DNA from: an uncultured Lachnobacterium sp.
GTDB taxonomy: Bacteria > Bacillota > Clostridia > Lachnospirales > Lachnospiraceae
Length of the DNA stretch: 5,547 nt
NCBI GenBank assembly: GCA_900549895.1
Contig: URQG01000135.1
Coordinates: 1-5,547 of the forward strand
Direction of reading: 5' to 3'
The notes beneath the pieces were generated by a model. It was not told the origin of the DNA. It saw nothing but the letters and a program-made list of their open reading frames with translations, and ran no database searches. Of this stretch, positions 1-5,547 are shown piece by piece. Position 1 is the first letter of the stretch. Each line of letters opens with the position of its first letter. Made by a program: the position numbers and the translations under genes.

Positions 1-41
1 GCGTAAGATCGTCGGCAGCGTCAGATGTGTATAAGAGACAG
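1..41 (+). other. Nextera (Tn5) read-1 adapter with i5 index, non-biological
   Basis: Bases 9-41 match the Illumina Nextera read-1 transposase adapter: TCGTCGGCAGCGTC at 9-22 followed by the 19-bp Tn5 mosaic end AGATGTGTATAAGAGACAG at 23-41. The preceding eight bases, GCGTAAGA, match from memory the i5 index S517/N517. This is library-construction sequence that was not trimmed before assembly. It creates a false start for the first gene: a GTG at 27 inside the mosaic end translates as MYKRQ, a well-known adapter signature in metagenomic protein sets. Genome sequence begins at base 42. Confidence 0.98.
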
Positions 42-890
42 GTGTCGGTTCGCGCGTTGCGTGAAATCTATCTGAAAGGATTTGAAATCTCTGTGAAAGA
101 GGGGCATGCCAGATCCGTGATGACAACTTACGGTCCGTTCAATGGTATGTGGACAGCCGGAATGTATGATCTTAACACGATCGTTCTCCGCAAGGAATGG
201 GGATTTGAAGGAATCGTGATGACGGACTGGTGGGCAGCTGCCAATGATGAGGGGCTTGGCCAGGATATGAAAAATCATGCGCCGATGGTGGAAGCACAGA
301 ATGATCTGTATATGGTTTCTGCGGATTGCGCAGATATGCAGCAGGATAACGTAAAAGAAGCATTGGAAAACGGACGTCTTACAAGAGGTCAGCTGCAGCG
401 CAATGCGCGCAATATTCTAGGCTTCATTTTAAAGTCGCCTGCAATGCTGTATAAGATGAACATGATTTCGCAAGAAGAACTTGCAGATGCAGCACCTGCT
501 GACGACGATGAGATCGATTACAGCAATATAGCGTATTATAAGCCGGATGAAAACGGAGACGTGATCATTCCGGGGGGAGATTGGAATACAGAGAAAGGCC
601 AATCCGTTATGCTTGGAATCGAAACATTGTTTGCGGAGTATGATTTTGAAATTGTTTCCCGTTCGTCGCTGGATGATCTGGCACAACTGCCGGTATCGAT
701 CTTTTTGAATGGTACGTTAAAGATGATGATTCCATTGCGAGGATCAAACGGAAAGTGGAAGACGGACCGTTTGGACTTTGGTGAAATCATCGGGAAAAAT
801 CATTATATCAGGGTGTTTTTCGGTGCTACGGGACTGGAAATCGATCATATTGCATTGCGTTATCGCAAGGAACTTACATTATCGTTTTAG
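42..890 (+). CDS. Glycoside hydrolase family 3 (beta-glucosidase-like), C-terminal part, 5' truncated by adapter
   Basis: This is the last 282 codons of a GH3 enzyme, a retaining glycosidase that releases terminal sugars, typically beta-glucose, from oligosaccharides. The reading frame starts at the adapter junction and has no real start codon. Residues 1-69 of the fragment carry the end of the TIM-barrel domain: ALREIYLKGFE, then SVMTTYGPFNG, then the nucleophile motif GIVMTDWW, in which Asp62 is the expected catalytic nucleophile. Residues 104-131 (EALENGRL to NILGFILK) are the usual closing helices of this domain. No alpha/beta sandwich domain follows, so if the enzyme has one it must lie upstream, as in the inverted-order clostridial and ruminal GH3 enzymes. 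Instead, after an acidic linker at about 148-160, residues 160-282 form a beta-rich tail ending GLEIDHIALRYRK that resembles a carbohydrate-binding beta-sandwich (inference). There is no signal peptide to judge because the N-terminus is missing. The stop codon TAG overlaps the ribosome binding site of the next gene. Family certain; substrate unknown. Confidence 0.93.
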   Translation: MSVRALREIYLKGFEISVKEGHARSVMTTYGPFNGMWTAGMYDLNTIVLRKEWGFEGIVMTDWWAAANDEGLGQDMKNHAPMVEAQNDLYMVSADCADMQQDNVKEALENGRLTRGQLQRNARNILGFILKSPAMLYKMNMISQEELADAAPADDDEIDYSNIAYYKPDENGDVIIPGGDWNTEKGQSVMLGIETLFAEYDFEIVSRSSLDDLAQLPVSIFLNGTLKMMIPLRGSNGKWKTDRLDFGEIIGKNHYIRVFFGATGLEIDHIALRYRKELTLSF

Positions 891-893
891 GAG
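889..893 (+). promoter_or_regulatory. Ribosome binding site AGGAG overlapping the GH3 stop codon
   Basis: AGGAG begins inside the TAG stop of the GH3 gene and lies 13 bases before the ATG of the next gene. That spacing is longer than the usual 5-9 bases. No better purine tract lies nearer the start. The overlap suggests that ribosomes terminating on the GH3 gene help initiate the next one. Confidence 0.6.
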
Positions 894-906
894 ATAAGTA
901 TTTATT

Positions 907-3147
907 ATGAAGGTATTACGGGTTAAACAGGGGGAAATTGTTGCAAAGCGACAGGACAAGGTGATGGAATGGTATCTGATCCAGAAAGGTGCCGTGGTCC
1001 GGCAGTTCGCATTTGCGGAAATTGAAATGAAGCGGAATTCCATTATTGGAATTCTGGAGAATGAATGGTTTGCGTGTGATTATGTGGCACGGGAAGATAC
1101 GGTTCTGATCGTGATTCCATGTAAGAATGCCGCCGATCTTCATCAGATATTATCGGAACATGAGAATTTCCGTCCGATTTTTCTGAGGACGGCGATCGAG
1201 CAGCGCCATCAGGCACTGTTTCTCTATTCCAGTCTGCAGAAGAAGGCTGATCTGCTGCACCGTGTGGCGGAGGGCTTCTACAGCGATTATAAGAATGCGT
1301 GCAGTGAGCTGTTGATGGATGAGCAGGATTTCACCCGCATGGAGAATTTTGAAGCATTAAATATGCAGCATCGTGCAGAAAACTGGGAGATCAGCAACAG
1401 TAACAGCCTTGTCAAATATTATCTCAAAGATTATATGCAGCTTATGATCAGGGATGATAATCTGTGTGTCGGCGCAATCATGGAGGCTGCCGCACAGATG
1501 CGCCGTGTGACACAGGGAATCGGTGAACTGGTGACGTATCTGTTGTACAACAGGGATATTCTGTATTCGGATTCGGGGGATGATATTTTTCATCTGTATT
1601 TCGGCCTTGCGGTCGTTTTGTCCGGAAAGGACAGGGATATCACAGAGATAAGAAAACAGATGCTTTCCATTGCTGAAGTTATGGAGAAACTTGGCATCTA
1701 TGAGCAGGGGCAGGCTGCCAAATGCAGGGAACTCTGTGAAGAACACAATTTTGAGACGGATGATCAGGGAAGAATCCGTGTCTCCCGTGAGGACTGCGTA
1801 GCGCGTATTATGGAATATGCCGGCTATGATGATGACACGATCCGCGGATATAAGGATCTTCTTGCACAGTATCGTGATCTTCCGGACAGAATGTCGTCCG
1901 ATAATGATGCACGAAAAATCCGCAAAGAGATTACGATGCATTTTTATGAAATTTATCAGAGAGCATTTCTGCGTTCGACAGAGGATCTGATGCGTCCGTC
2001 TCCGGTGATACTGATGTTTTTGAATTTTGGATTTATGGATGTCGAACTGCTTGGTGAGGAATATACCAACACATTGTACAATCTGGTCGATTCGCTCGGA
2101 TTGTTTCATTCGGATCACATTTATACGATCTATGACTGGCTCCTTGCCATCTATCAGGGAAAGAAAGATCCGTCCCGCAATGAGTTTGATCTGGATTATA
2201 ACGGATATCTGCAGGACCTTAAGAGGCAGGGAGAGATTAACGATTCGCAGCTGGAAAAGTTAAAAGAAGATCCGAAAGCCAAGGTTGAATTTGAGATCAA
2301 GAATATTTTTGTATCGGGTCATCGCCTGACCAGCGGAAGGATTACCACATTTTGTCCGGTACTTACGTCGGATGAGTTTATCAATACGATCGAGAAGATG
2401 GCAGTGACGGCAGAGCGTATCGAGGGCGCGATCAATAAGATCCGATGTCTTGATTATTCGGTGCTCTACCGTGAAGTCATGTTTTCAGACCCTGCACACG
2501 GCATCAATCAGGAGTGGCTGATGCATGAGGTGCTTCCGGATGTGATCCTTATGCCGGATGCGGGTACGAGGGCTGTCATGTGGCAGGAGACTGTCGGCGC
2601 CAAAAGCAATACACCGGCAAGATTTTTATTCCCGATGTTTTCTGCGGCCGATCTGGATGAGCTGATGGTGGAGACGATGGGACGATATCGCTGGGAAATC
2701 TGTCGAAGAATCCAGGGCGTTTACTGGAATGATATCAGGGAGCGTTCCCTTACGTCGGAATACTGCGATTACATACAGTTTTACCGTAAAAATACAGATC
2801 TTTCTGCGGATGCAAAAGACAAGATCAAGACGGCTTTGGCGCGTGCGCGCAACAGCTATCGTGAAGTCTTTGTCAAGGATTACCAGAGCTGGATGAAATA
2901 TGAATCCGCAGGAAGCTTCCGGCTGAACAAGGTTGCCAGAGATATTATGGTGCGGTATTGTCCGTTTGCAAAAGATGTAAGACAGAATCTTATGCAGAAT
3001 CCGCAGTACCAGAATGTGTTCCGTAAACTGGATGCGGAGAATCAGAAAAAGGTACAGAGACTTACGGCAATGTATGATAAGTACGAGGCAGCAGGCGGAG
3101 AGATTACGCCGGAATTAAACGAAAATCTCAAATATTACCAGATGTAG
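907..3147 (+). CDS. Large cytoplasmic protein with cyclic-nucleotide-binding-like N-terminal domain and uncharacterised C-terminal region
   Basis: This 746-residue protein has no signal peptide or membrane segment. Residues 1-72 read like the beta-roll of the CRP/cNMP-binding fold: a start at VKQGE, then WYLIQKGAV (22-30), then NSIIGIL (44-50), and a final strand TVLIVI (65-70), followed by helix at about 75-120. The usual phosphate-binding cassette (G-E-L/A then R-A/S) is not clearly present; ILENEWFACDYVAR stands in its place, so cyclic nucleotide binding is uncertain. No helix-turn-helix follows, so it does not look like a CRP-type transcription factor. The remaining roughly 630 residues appear mostly helical and match no domain I can name. 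The most conserved-looking stretches are 541-561 (around LPDVILMPDAGTR), 597-628 (around RRIQGVYWNDI and LTSEYCDYIQF) and 670-686 (FRLNKVARDI, RYCPF). The ATG at 907 is chosen because the beta-roll begins immediately after it. Its position between a GH3 gene and trmO, 16 and 10 bases away, suggests co-transcription but does not reveal a role. Function unknown. Confidence 0.9.
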   Translation: MKVLRVKQGEIVAKRQDKVMEWYLIQKGAVVRQFAFAEIEMKRNSIIGILENEWFACDYVAREDTVLIVIPCKNAADLHQILSEHENFRPIFLRTAIEQRHQALFLYSSLQKKADLLHRVAEGFYSDYKNACSELLMDEQDFTRMENFEALNMQHRAENWEISNSNSLVKYYLKDYMQLMIRDDNLCVGAIMEAAAQMRRVTQGIGELVTYLLYNRDILYSDSGDDIFHLYFGLAVVLSGKDRDITEIRKQMLSIAEVMEKLGIYEQGQAAKCRELCEEHNFETDDQGRIRVSREDCVARIMEYAGYDDDTIRGYKDLLAQYRDLPDRMSSDNDARKIRKEITMHFYEIYQRAFLRSTEDLMRPSPVILMFLNFGFMDVELLGEEYTNTLYNLVDSLGLFHSDHIYTIYDWLLAIYQGKKDPSRNEFDLDYNGYLQDLKRQGEINDSQLEKLKEDPKAKVEFEIKNIFVSGHRLTSGRITTFCPVLTSDEFINTIEKMAVTAERIEGAINKIRCLDYSVLYREVMFSDPAHGINQEWLMHEVLPDVILMPDAGTRAVMWQETVGAKSNTPARFLFPMFSAADLDELMVETMGRYRWEICRRIQGVYWNDIRERSLTSEYCDYIQFYRKNTDLSADAKDKIKTALARARNSYREVFVKDYQSWMKYESAGSFRLNKVARDIMVRYCPFAKDVRQNLMQNPQYQNVFRKLDAENQKKVQRLTAMYDKYEAAGGEITPELNENLKYYQM

Positions 3148-3154
3148 GAAGAGG
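3146..3154 (+). promoter_or_regulatory. Ribosome binding site AGGAAGAGG for trmO, overlapping upstream stop
   Basis: The purine tract AGGAAGAGG starts within the TAG stop of the preceding gene and supports the ATG at 3158, with AGGAAG six bases and GAGG three bases upstream. As at the previous junction, the stop codon and ribosome binding site are fused, consistent with translational coupling in one operon. Confidence 0.75.
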
Positions 3155-3157
3155 ATT

Positions 3158-3856
3158 ATGATTATCATCGCACATATCCATACACAATTTCCGGAAAAAT
3201 TCGGGATACCGAGACAAAGCGGTCTTGTTGCTGAGGCAACCGGAACCATCGTGATGGAACCGGAATTTCGCAATCCGGATGCATTCAGGGGCATCGAAGA
3301 ATTTTCATATTTGTGGCTTTTGTGGGAATTCTCCAAAGCAAAGCAGGATTCGTTTCATGCAACGGTTGCACCGCCGCGACTGGGTGGGAAGGAGCGCCGC
3401 GGTGTGTTCGCAACGAGATCTCCGTTCCGGCCGAATTCGATCGGATTATCCTGTGTGAAACTTGAAGAATTTGTATGCGACGAAACACTCGGACCGATAT
3501 TGAAGGTATCCGGAGTGGATCTGTTGGACAACACGCCGATCTATGATATGAAGCCTTATCTTGCGTATGCGGATGCACATCCGGATGCGGCAGGCGGATT
3601 TGCCGATGCACATGTAAACGATCGGATACGTGTGGAATTCCCGGAGGATCTGTTGCTGCAGATGCCGGAGGAACTGCGTACGACAGTGGTGGATGTGCTT
3701 GCACAGGATCCACGGGCGGCATACAATAAAAAGCCGGATTATGTGTATGGTATGGCGTTTGCGGATTACGATATCCGTTTTGTGGTAAAGGATGGATGTC
3801 TTACGGTGCGGGAAGTACTGAAACGAAAGACCGACAAGTGGTCCAAAATTAAGTAA
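3158..3856 (+). CDS. trmO: tRNA (N6-threonylcarbamoyladenosine37-N6)-methyltransferase TrmO
   Basis: This is a 232-residue member of the UPF0066/YaeB/TsaA family. TrmO transfers a methyl group from S-adenosylmethionine to t6A at position 37 of tRNAs that read ACY codons, giving m6t6A and improving decoding. The family's hallmarks are all visible: KFGIPRQSG (14-22), RLGGKERRGVFATRSPFRPN with IGLS (74-98), the second signature GVDLLDNTPIYDMKPY (119-134), and YADAHPDAAGGF (137-148). The length is close to the E. coli enzyme (about 235). The C-terminal region 160-224 corresponds to the small C-terminal domain, including DPRAAY (184-189) and YGMAFADYDIRF (197-208). No truncation or missing motif is apparent. 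It is probably the last gene of a three-gene transcript, since a separate promoter lies just after it, although no rho-independent terminator is evident. Confidence 0.96.
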   Translation: MIIIAHIHTQFPEKFGIPRQSGLVAEATGTIVMEPEFRNPDAFRGIEEFSYLWLLWEFSKAKQDSFHATVAPPRLGGKERRGVFATRSPFRPNSIGLSCVKLEEFVCDETLGPILKVSGVDLLDNTPIYDMKPYLAYADAHPDAAGGFADAHVNDRIRVEFPEDLLLQMPEELRTTVVDVLAQDPRAAYNKKPDYVYGMAFADYDIRFVVKDGCLTVREVLKRKTDKWSKIK

Positions 3857-3880
3857 AATGCATGAATTCACTGTGTGGGC

Positions 3881-3909
3881 TTGCAGACTTTTACCGAAAG
3901 AATTATAAT
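3881..3909 (+). promoter_or_regulatory. Sigma-A promoter for apt
   Basis: A -35 box TTGCAG (3881-3886; five of six match TTGACA at positions 1-3 and by purine/C pattern only partly) is followed by exactly 17 bases and a perfect -10 box TATAAT (3904-3909). Transcription would start near 3916, about 30 bases before the apt ATG, leaving a short leader with no room for a riboswitch. It is located in the 89-base gap between trmO and apt, which suggests that apt is transcribed independently of the upstream operon. Confidence 0.82.
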
Positions 3910-3934
3910 CATTCATAGATTACGAAATAGATGT

Positions 3935-3938
3935 GAGG
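3935..3938 (+). promoter_or_regulatory. Ribosome binding site GAGG for apt
   Basis: GAGG lies seven bases before the ATG at 3946, within the context ATGTGAGGTATCAGC. This standard spacing fixes the apt start, and the resulting N-terminus (MKKLKEYIRSIPDFP) is typical for the family. Confidence 0.75.
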
Positions 3939-3945
3939 TATCAGC

Positions 3946-4470
3946 ATGAAGAAACTTAAAGAGTACATTAGAAGTATTCCGGATTTTCCGGAGAAGGGAA
4001 TTATCTTCCGGGATGTCACCAGTATTTTAATGGATGCGGATGGATTAAAACTTGCAATCGACGAACTTGCAAAATGCTTAGAGGGTATGGACTTCGATGT
4101 GATCGCAGGAGCAGAATCAAGAGGTTTCCTGTTTGGAATGCCACTGGCTTATCTGCTTCATAAACCGTTTGTTCCGATTCGTAAGAAAGGTAAGCTTCCA
4201 TGTGAGACCGTAGAGAAGACCTATGATCTCGAGTACGGTACTGCAACGATTGAGATCCACAAGGATGCGATCAAACCGGGAGACAAGGTTGTTCTTCTCG
4301 ATGATCTGATCGCAACAGGCGGAACGATGAAGGCTGCGGCAGAACTCGTTGAGGAACTTGGCGGAGAAGTCGTTGAGATGTTATTTTTGATCGAACTTGT
4401 TGATCTGAAAGGAAGAGAAGTACTTTCCAAGTACAAGGTTGATTCTGTGGTTCAGTTCGAGGGTGCATAA
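3946..4470 (+). CDS. apt: Adenine phosphoribosyltransferase
   Basis: A complete 174-residue Apt, the normal length for the family. It converts adenine and 5-phosphoribosyl-1-pyrophosphate to AMP and pyrophosphate in cytoplasmic purine salvage. The N-terminal PDFPEKGIIFRDVT (12-25) is the Apt-specific adenine-site region. GAESRGF (55-61) is the conserved loop near the active site, and FVPIRKKGKLP (75-85) is the flexible loop region. VVLLDDLIATGGT (115-127) is the PRPP-binding motif, with the two acidic residues Asp119 and Asp120. The gene has its own promoter and ribosome binding site. In Bacillus subtilis apt is followed by relA; here it is followed instead by spoVAD. No terminator is visible after the stop codon, so some read-through into spoVAD is possible. 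Confidence 0.98.
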   Translation: MKKLKEYIRSIPDFPEKGIIFRDVTSILMDADGLKLAIDELAKCLEGMDFDVIAGAESRGFLFGMPLAYLLHKPFVPIRKKGKLPCETVEKTYDLEYGTATIEIHKDAIKPGDKVVLLDDLIATGGTMKAAAELVEELGGEVVEMLFLIELVDLKGREVLSKYKVDSVVQFEGA

Positions 4471-4471
4471 A

Positions 4472-4501
4472 GAATAAAATACGGATTTTGGATACATACT
4501 A
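4472..4501 (+). promoter_or_regulatory. Sigma-G (forespore) promoter for spoVAD
   Basis: Directly after the apt stop codon lies GAATA (4472-4476), then an 18-base spacer, then CATACTA (4495-4501). Both boxes and the spacing match the sigma-G consensus known from Bacillus subtilis (GHATR, about 18 bases, CATnnTA). No convincing sigma-A promoter is present in this gap. Transcription would start near 4508. The placement fits, because spoVA genes are sigma-G-dependent in B. subtilis. The assignment is from pattern match and context; related sigma-F sites share the -35 but not this -10. Confidence 0.8.
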
Positions 4502-4514
4502 TCTCCAAATTAAT

Positions 4515-4545
4515 TGTCGCAGGACGATCAACAGATCGGACGACA
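4515..4545 (+). other. Predicted hairpin in the spoVAD leader
   Basis: An outer stem TGTCG (4515-4519) with CGACA (4541-4545) encloses an inner stem CGATC (4525-4529) with GATCG (4534-4538) and an AACA loop. The two five-base-pair stems are separated by an asymmetric internal loop. It is located downstream of the predicted sigma-G start and ends a few bases before the ribosome binding site. There is no T-run, so it is not an intrinsic terminator. It may affect message stability or translation, or may be chance. Confidence 0.4.
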
Positions 4546-4550
4546 GGAAA

Positions 4551-4555
4551 GGGAG
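4551..4555 (+). promoter_or_regulatory. Ribosome binding site GGGAG for spoVAD
   Basis: The purine-rich stretch AGGAAAGGGAGAG contains GGGAG seven bases before the ATG at 4563. It supports this start, which gives an N-terminus (MNQQIGRRSLLF) in register with the family. Confidence 0.75.
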
Positions 4556-4562
4556 AGATTGT

Positions 4563-5517
4563 ATGAACCAGCAGATTGGAAGAAGGAGTCTTTTGTTTTC
4601 AGAGGCTCCTTTTATTATTGGCACAGCATCCGTTGTGGGTACGAAAGAAGGAGAAGGACCATTAGCGGCGGAGTTTGACTGTATCGGAGAGGATGATAAG
4701 TTCGGGCAGGATACATGGGAGGCAGCGGAAAGCAGCCTCCAGCAGGAAGCGTTGACACTGGCTTTGGGCAAAGCTGACCGGAAACCGGAGGATATGCGCT
4801 ATCTGTTTGCGGGTGATCTTCTCGGACAGCTGATTGCCTCTTCGTTTGGCCTTAAGACATTCGAAATTCCGCTTTTCGGACTGTACGGGGCGTGCTCTAC
4901 ATGCGGAGAGGCGCTTGCCTTGTCGGCAATGACGGTAGCAGCGGGGTATGCGGACCATGTTGCAGCTGTGACGTCAAGTCATTTTGCAAGTGCGGAGAAG
5001 CAATTCCGTTTTCCGCTTGAGTATGCAAACCAGCGCCCGGTCTCTGCAACGTGGACCGTTACAGGTGCAGGAGCGTTCATTGTTGCGGCCGCGGATCAGG
5101 CTGCGATGCCGGCGGTAAAGAAAACGCAGCAAAAGGGAGCAGAACTGTCTTTGGCGAAAAAGGAGTATCCACATAAAAAAGGCATTCCCATGGCAAGGAT
5201 CGCAGGGGTGACAACGGGCAGGATCGTCGATTACGGGGTAAAGGATTCCATGAATATGGGGGCGGTGATGGCTCCGGCAGCGGCAGAACTGATCGCACAG
5301 AATCTTGTGGATTTTGACCGGAAGCCGGAGGATTATGACCGTATCGTGACCGGAGACTTGGGAGAAGTCGGACATGAGATATTGATCGATCTGCTGAAAG
5401 AGAGAGGGGTTGATATCTCGAATGTGCATGAGGACTGTGGCATGCTGATCTTTGACAATGAAAAACAGAAAACCGGTTCCGGTGGTTCGGGATGCGGATG
5501 TGCGGCCACACCGTTAT
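4563..5517 (+). CDS. spoVAD: Stage V sporulation protein AD (SpoVAD), 3' end cut by adapter
   Basis: The visible 318 codons are open to the adapter junction, where the final codon is broken after its first base; the family is about 338 residues, so roughly 20 or more are missing. SpoVAD has a thiolase-like fold and belongs to the SpoVA machinery that brings calcium-dipicolinic acid into the forespore; the Bacillus protein binds dipicolinic acid. Family signatures are clear: TWEAAESSLQQEAL (51-64), AGDLLGQLIASSFG (83-96), FGLYGACST (105-113, with Cys111 at the thiolase-type cysteine position), SSHFASAEKQFRFPLEYANQRP (138-159), WTVTGAGA (164-171), VDYGVKDSMNMGAVMAPAAA (222-241), VTGDLGEVG (262-270), DCGMLIF (291-297) and GGSGCGC (307-313). 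A polar Lys/Gln-rich stretch at about 179-206 looks longer than in the Bacillus protein as I recall it. No spoVAC precedes it; the upstream gene is apt. A sigma-G promoter and a leader hairpin precede it. Reading on past 5517 adds only adapter residues. Confidence 0.96.
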
Positions 5518-5547
5518 CTGTCTCTTATACACATCTCCGAGCCCACG
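5518..5547 (-). other. Nextera (Tn5) read-2 adapter, non-biological
   Basis: Bases 5518-5536 are the reverse-complement Tn5 mosaic end CTGTCTCTTATACACATCT, followed by CCGAGCCCACG (5537-5547), the start of the Nextera read-2 adapter. It truncates spoVAD. A reverse-strand open reading frame entering from this end again begins MYKRQ, the adapter signature. Confidence 0.98.

Noticed and set aside
27..41. GTG start codon giving the N-terminus MYKRQ on the GH3 gene
   Set aside because: These bases are adapter, so the start is artificial and the gene is 5' truncated.
1357..2118. 253-residue reverse-strand reading frame inside the 746-residue gene
   Set aside because: It is antisense to a long continuous gene with a ribosome binding site, has no recognisable domain, and reads as an Ile/His/Arg-rich shadow.
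3572..3613. Direct repeat GATGCACAT twice, 24 bases apart
   Set aside because: Both copies encode part of the TrmO motif region (DAHPDA and ADAH); the repeat is explained by coding sequence.
3446..3916. 156-residue reverse-strand reading frame overlapping trmO and the apt promoter
   Set aside because: It lies antisense to TrmO, whose motifs are unmistakable, and shows no domain of its own.
4487..4509. TTTGGA/TCCAAA inverted repeat as an apt terminator
   Set aside because: The stem is six base pairs and weak, the loop is 11 bases, no T-run follows, and it overlaps the sigma-G -10 box.
5077..5532. 151-residue reverse-strand reading frame starting MYKRQ
   Set aside because: It starts in the adapter and runs antisense to the well-supported spoVAD; composition is Arg/Pro/Ser-rich as expected of a shadow frame.
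23..5536. Perfect 19-bp terminal inverted repeats that look like Tn5 transposon ends
   Set aside because: They are the Tn5 mosaic ends used in Nextera library preparation, joined to adapter sequence on the outside. No transposase gene is present.

Overview
This is a contig end-capped by sequencing adapters. Bases 1-41 are an Illumina Nextera/Tn5 read-1 adapter, preceded by what looks like the 8-base i5 index S517. Bases 5518-5547 are the start of the read-2 adapter in reverse complement. Only 42-5517 is biological, and both terminal genes are cut by the adapters. The protein content suggests a spore-forming Firmicute of class Clostridia, probably a gut Lachnospiraceae. The reasons are SpoVAD behind a sigma-G-type forespore promoter, purine-rich ribosome binding sites before every gene with a visible start, moderate GC by eye, and a GH3 beta-glucosidase of the clostridial type. 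The family assignment is inference.

Layout: all genes read left to right. (1) 42-890 is the C-terminal part of a glycoside hydrolase family 3 enzyme with a short beta-rich C-terminal module. (2) 907-3147 is a 746-residue soluble protein with a cyclic-nucleotide-binding-like N-terminus and a very large uncharacterised C-terminal region. (3) 3158-3856 is TrmO, a tRNA m6t6A37 methyltransferase. These three are 16 and 10 bases apart, and each downstream ribosome binding site overlaps the stop codon before it, so they look like one translationally coupled transcript. (4) 3946-4470 is apt, adenine phosphoribosyltransferase, with its own sigma-A promoter (TTGCAG-17-TATAAT). (5) 4563-5517 is spoVAD, missing about its last 20 codons. 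It has a near-consensus sigma-G promoter (GAATA-18-CATACTA) directly after the apt stop codon and a hairpin in its leader.

Functionally the window holds a sugar-degradation gene and a possible ligand-sensing protein, a tRNA modification gene, purine salvage, and a spore gene for dipicolinic acid uptake. The least understood item is the 746-residue protein. The clearest regulatory finding is the switch from vegetative transcription (apt) to forespore transcription (spoVAD) within about 30 bases. I see no CRISPR array, RNA gene, insertion sequence or phage feature.
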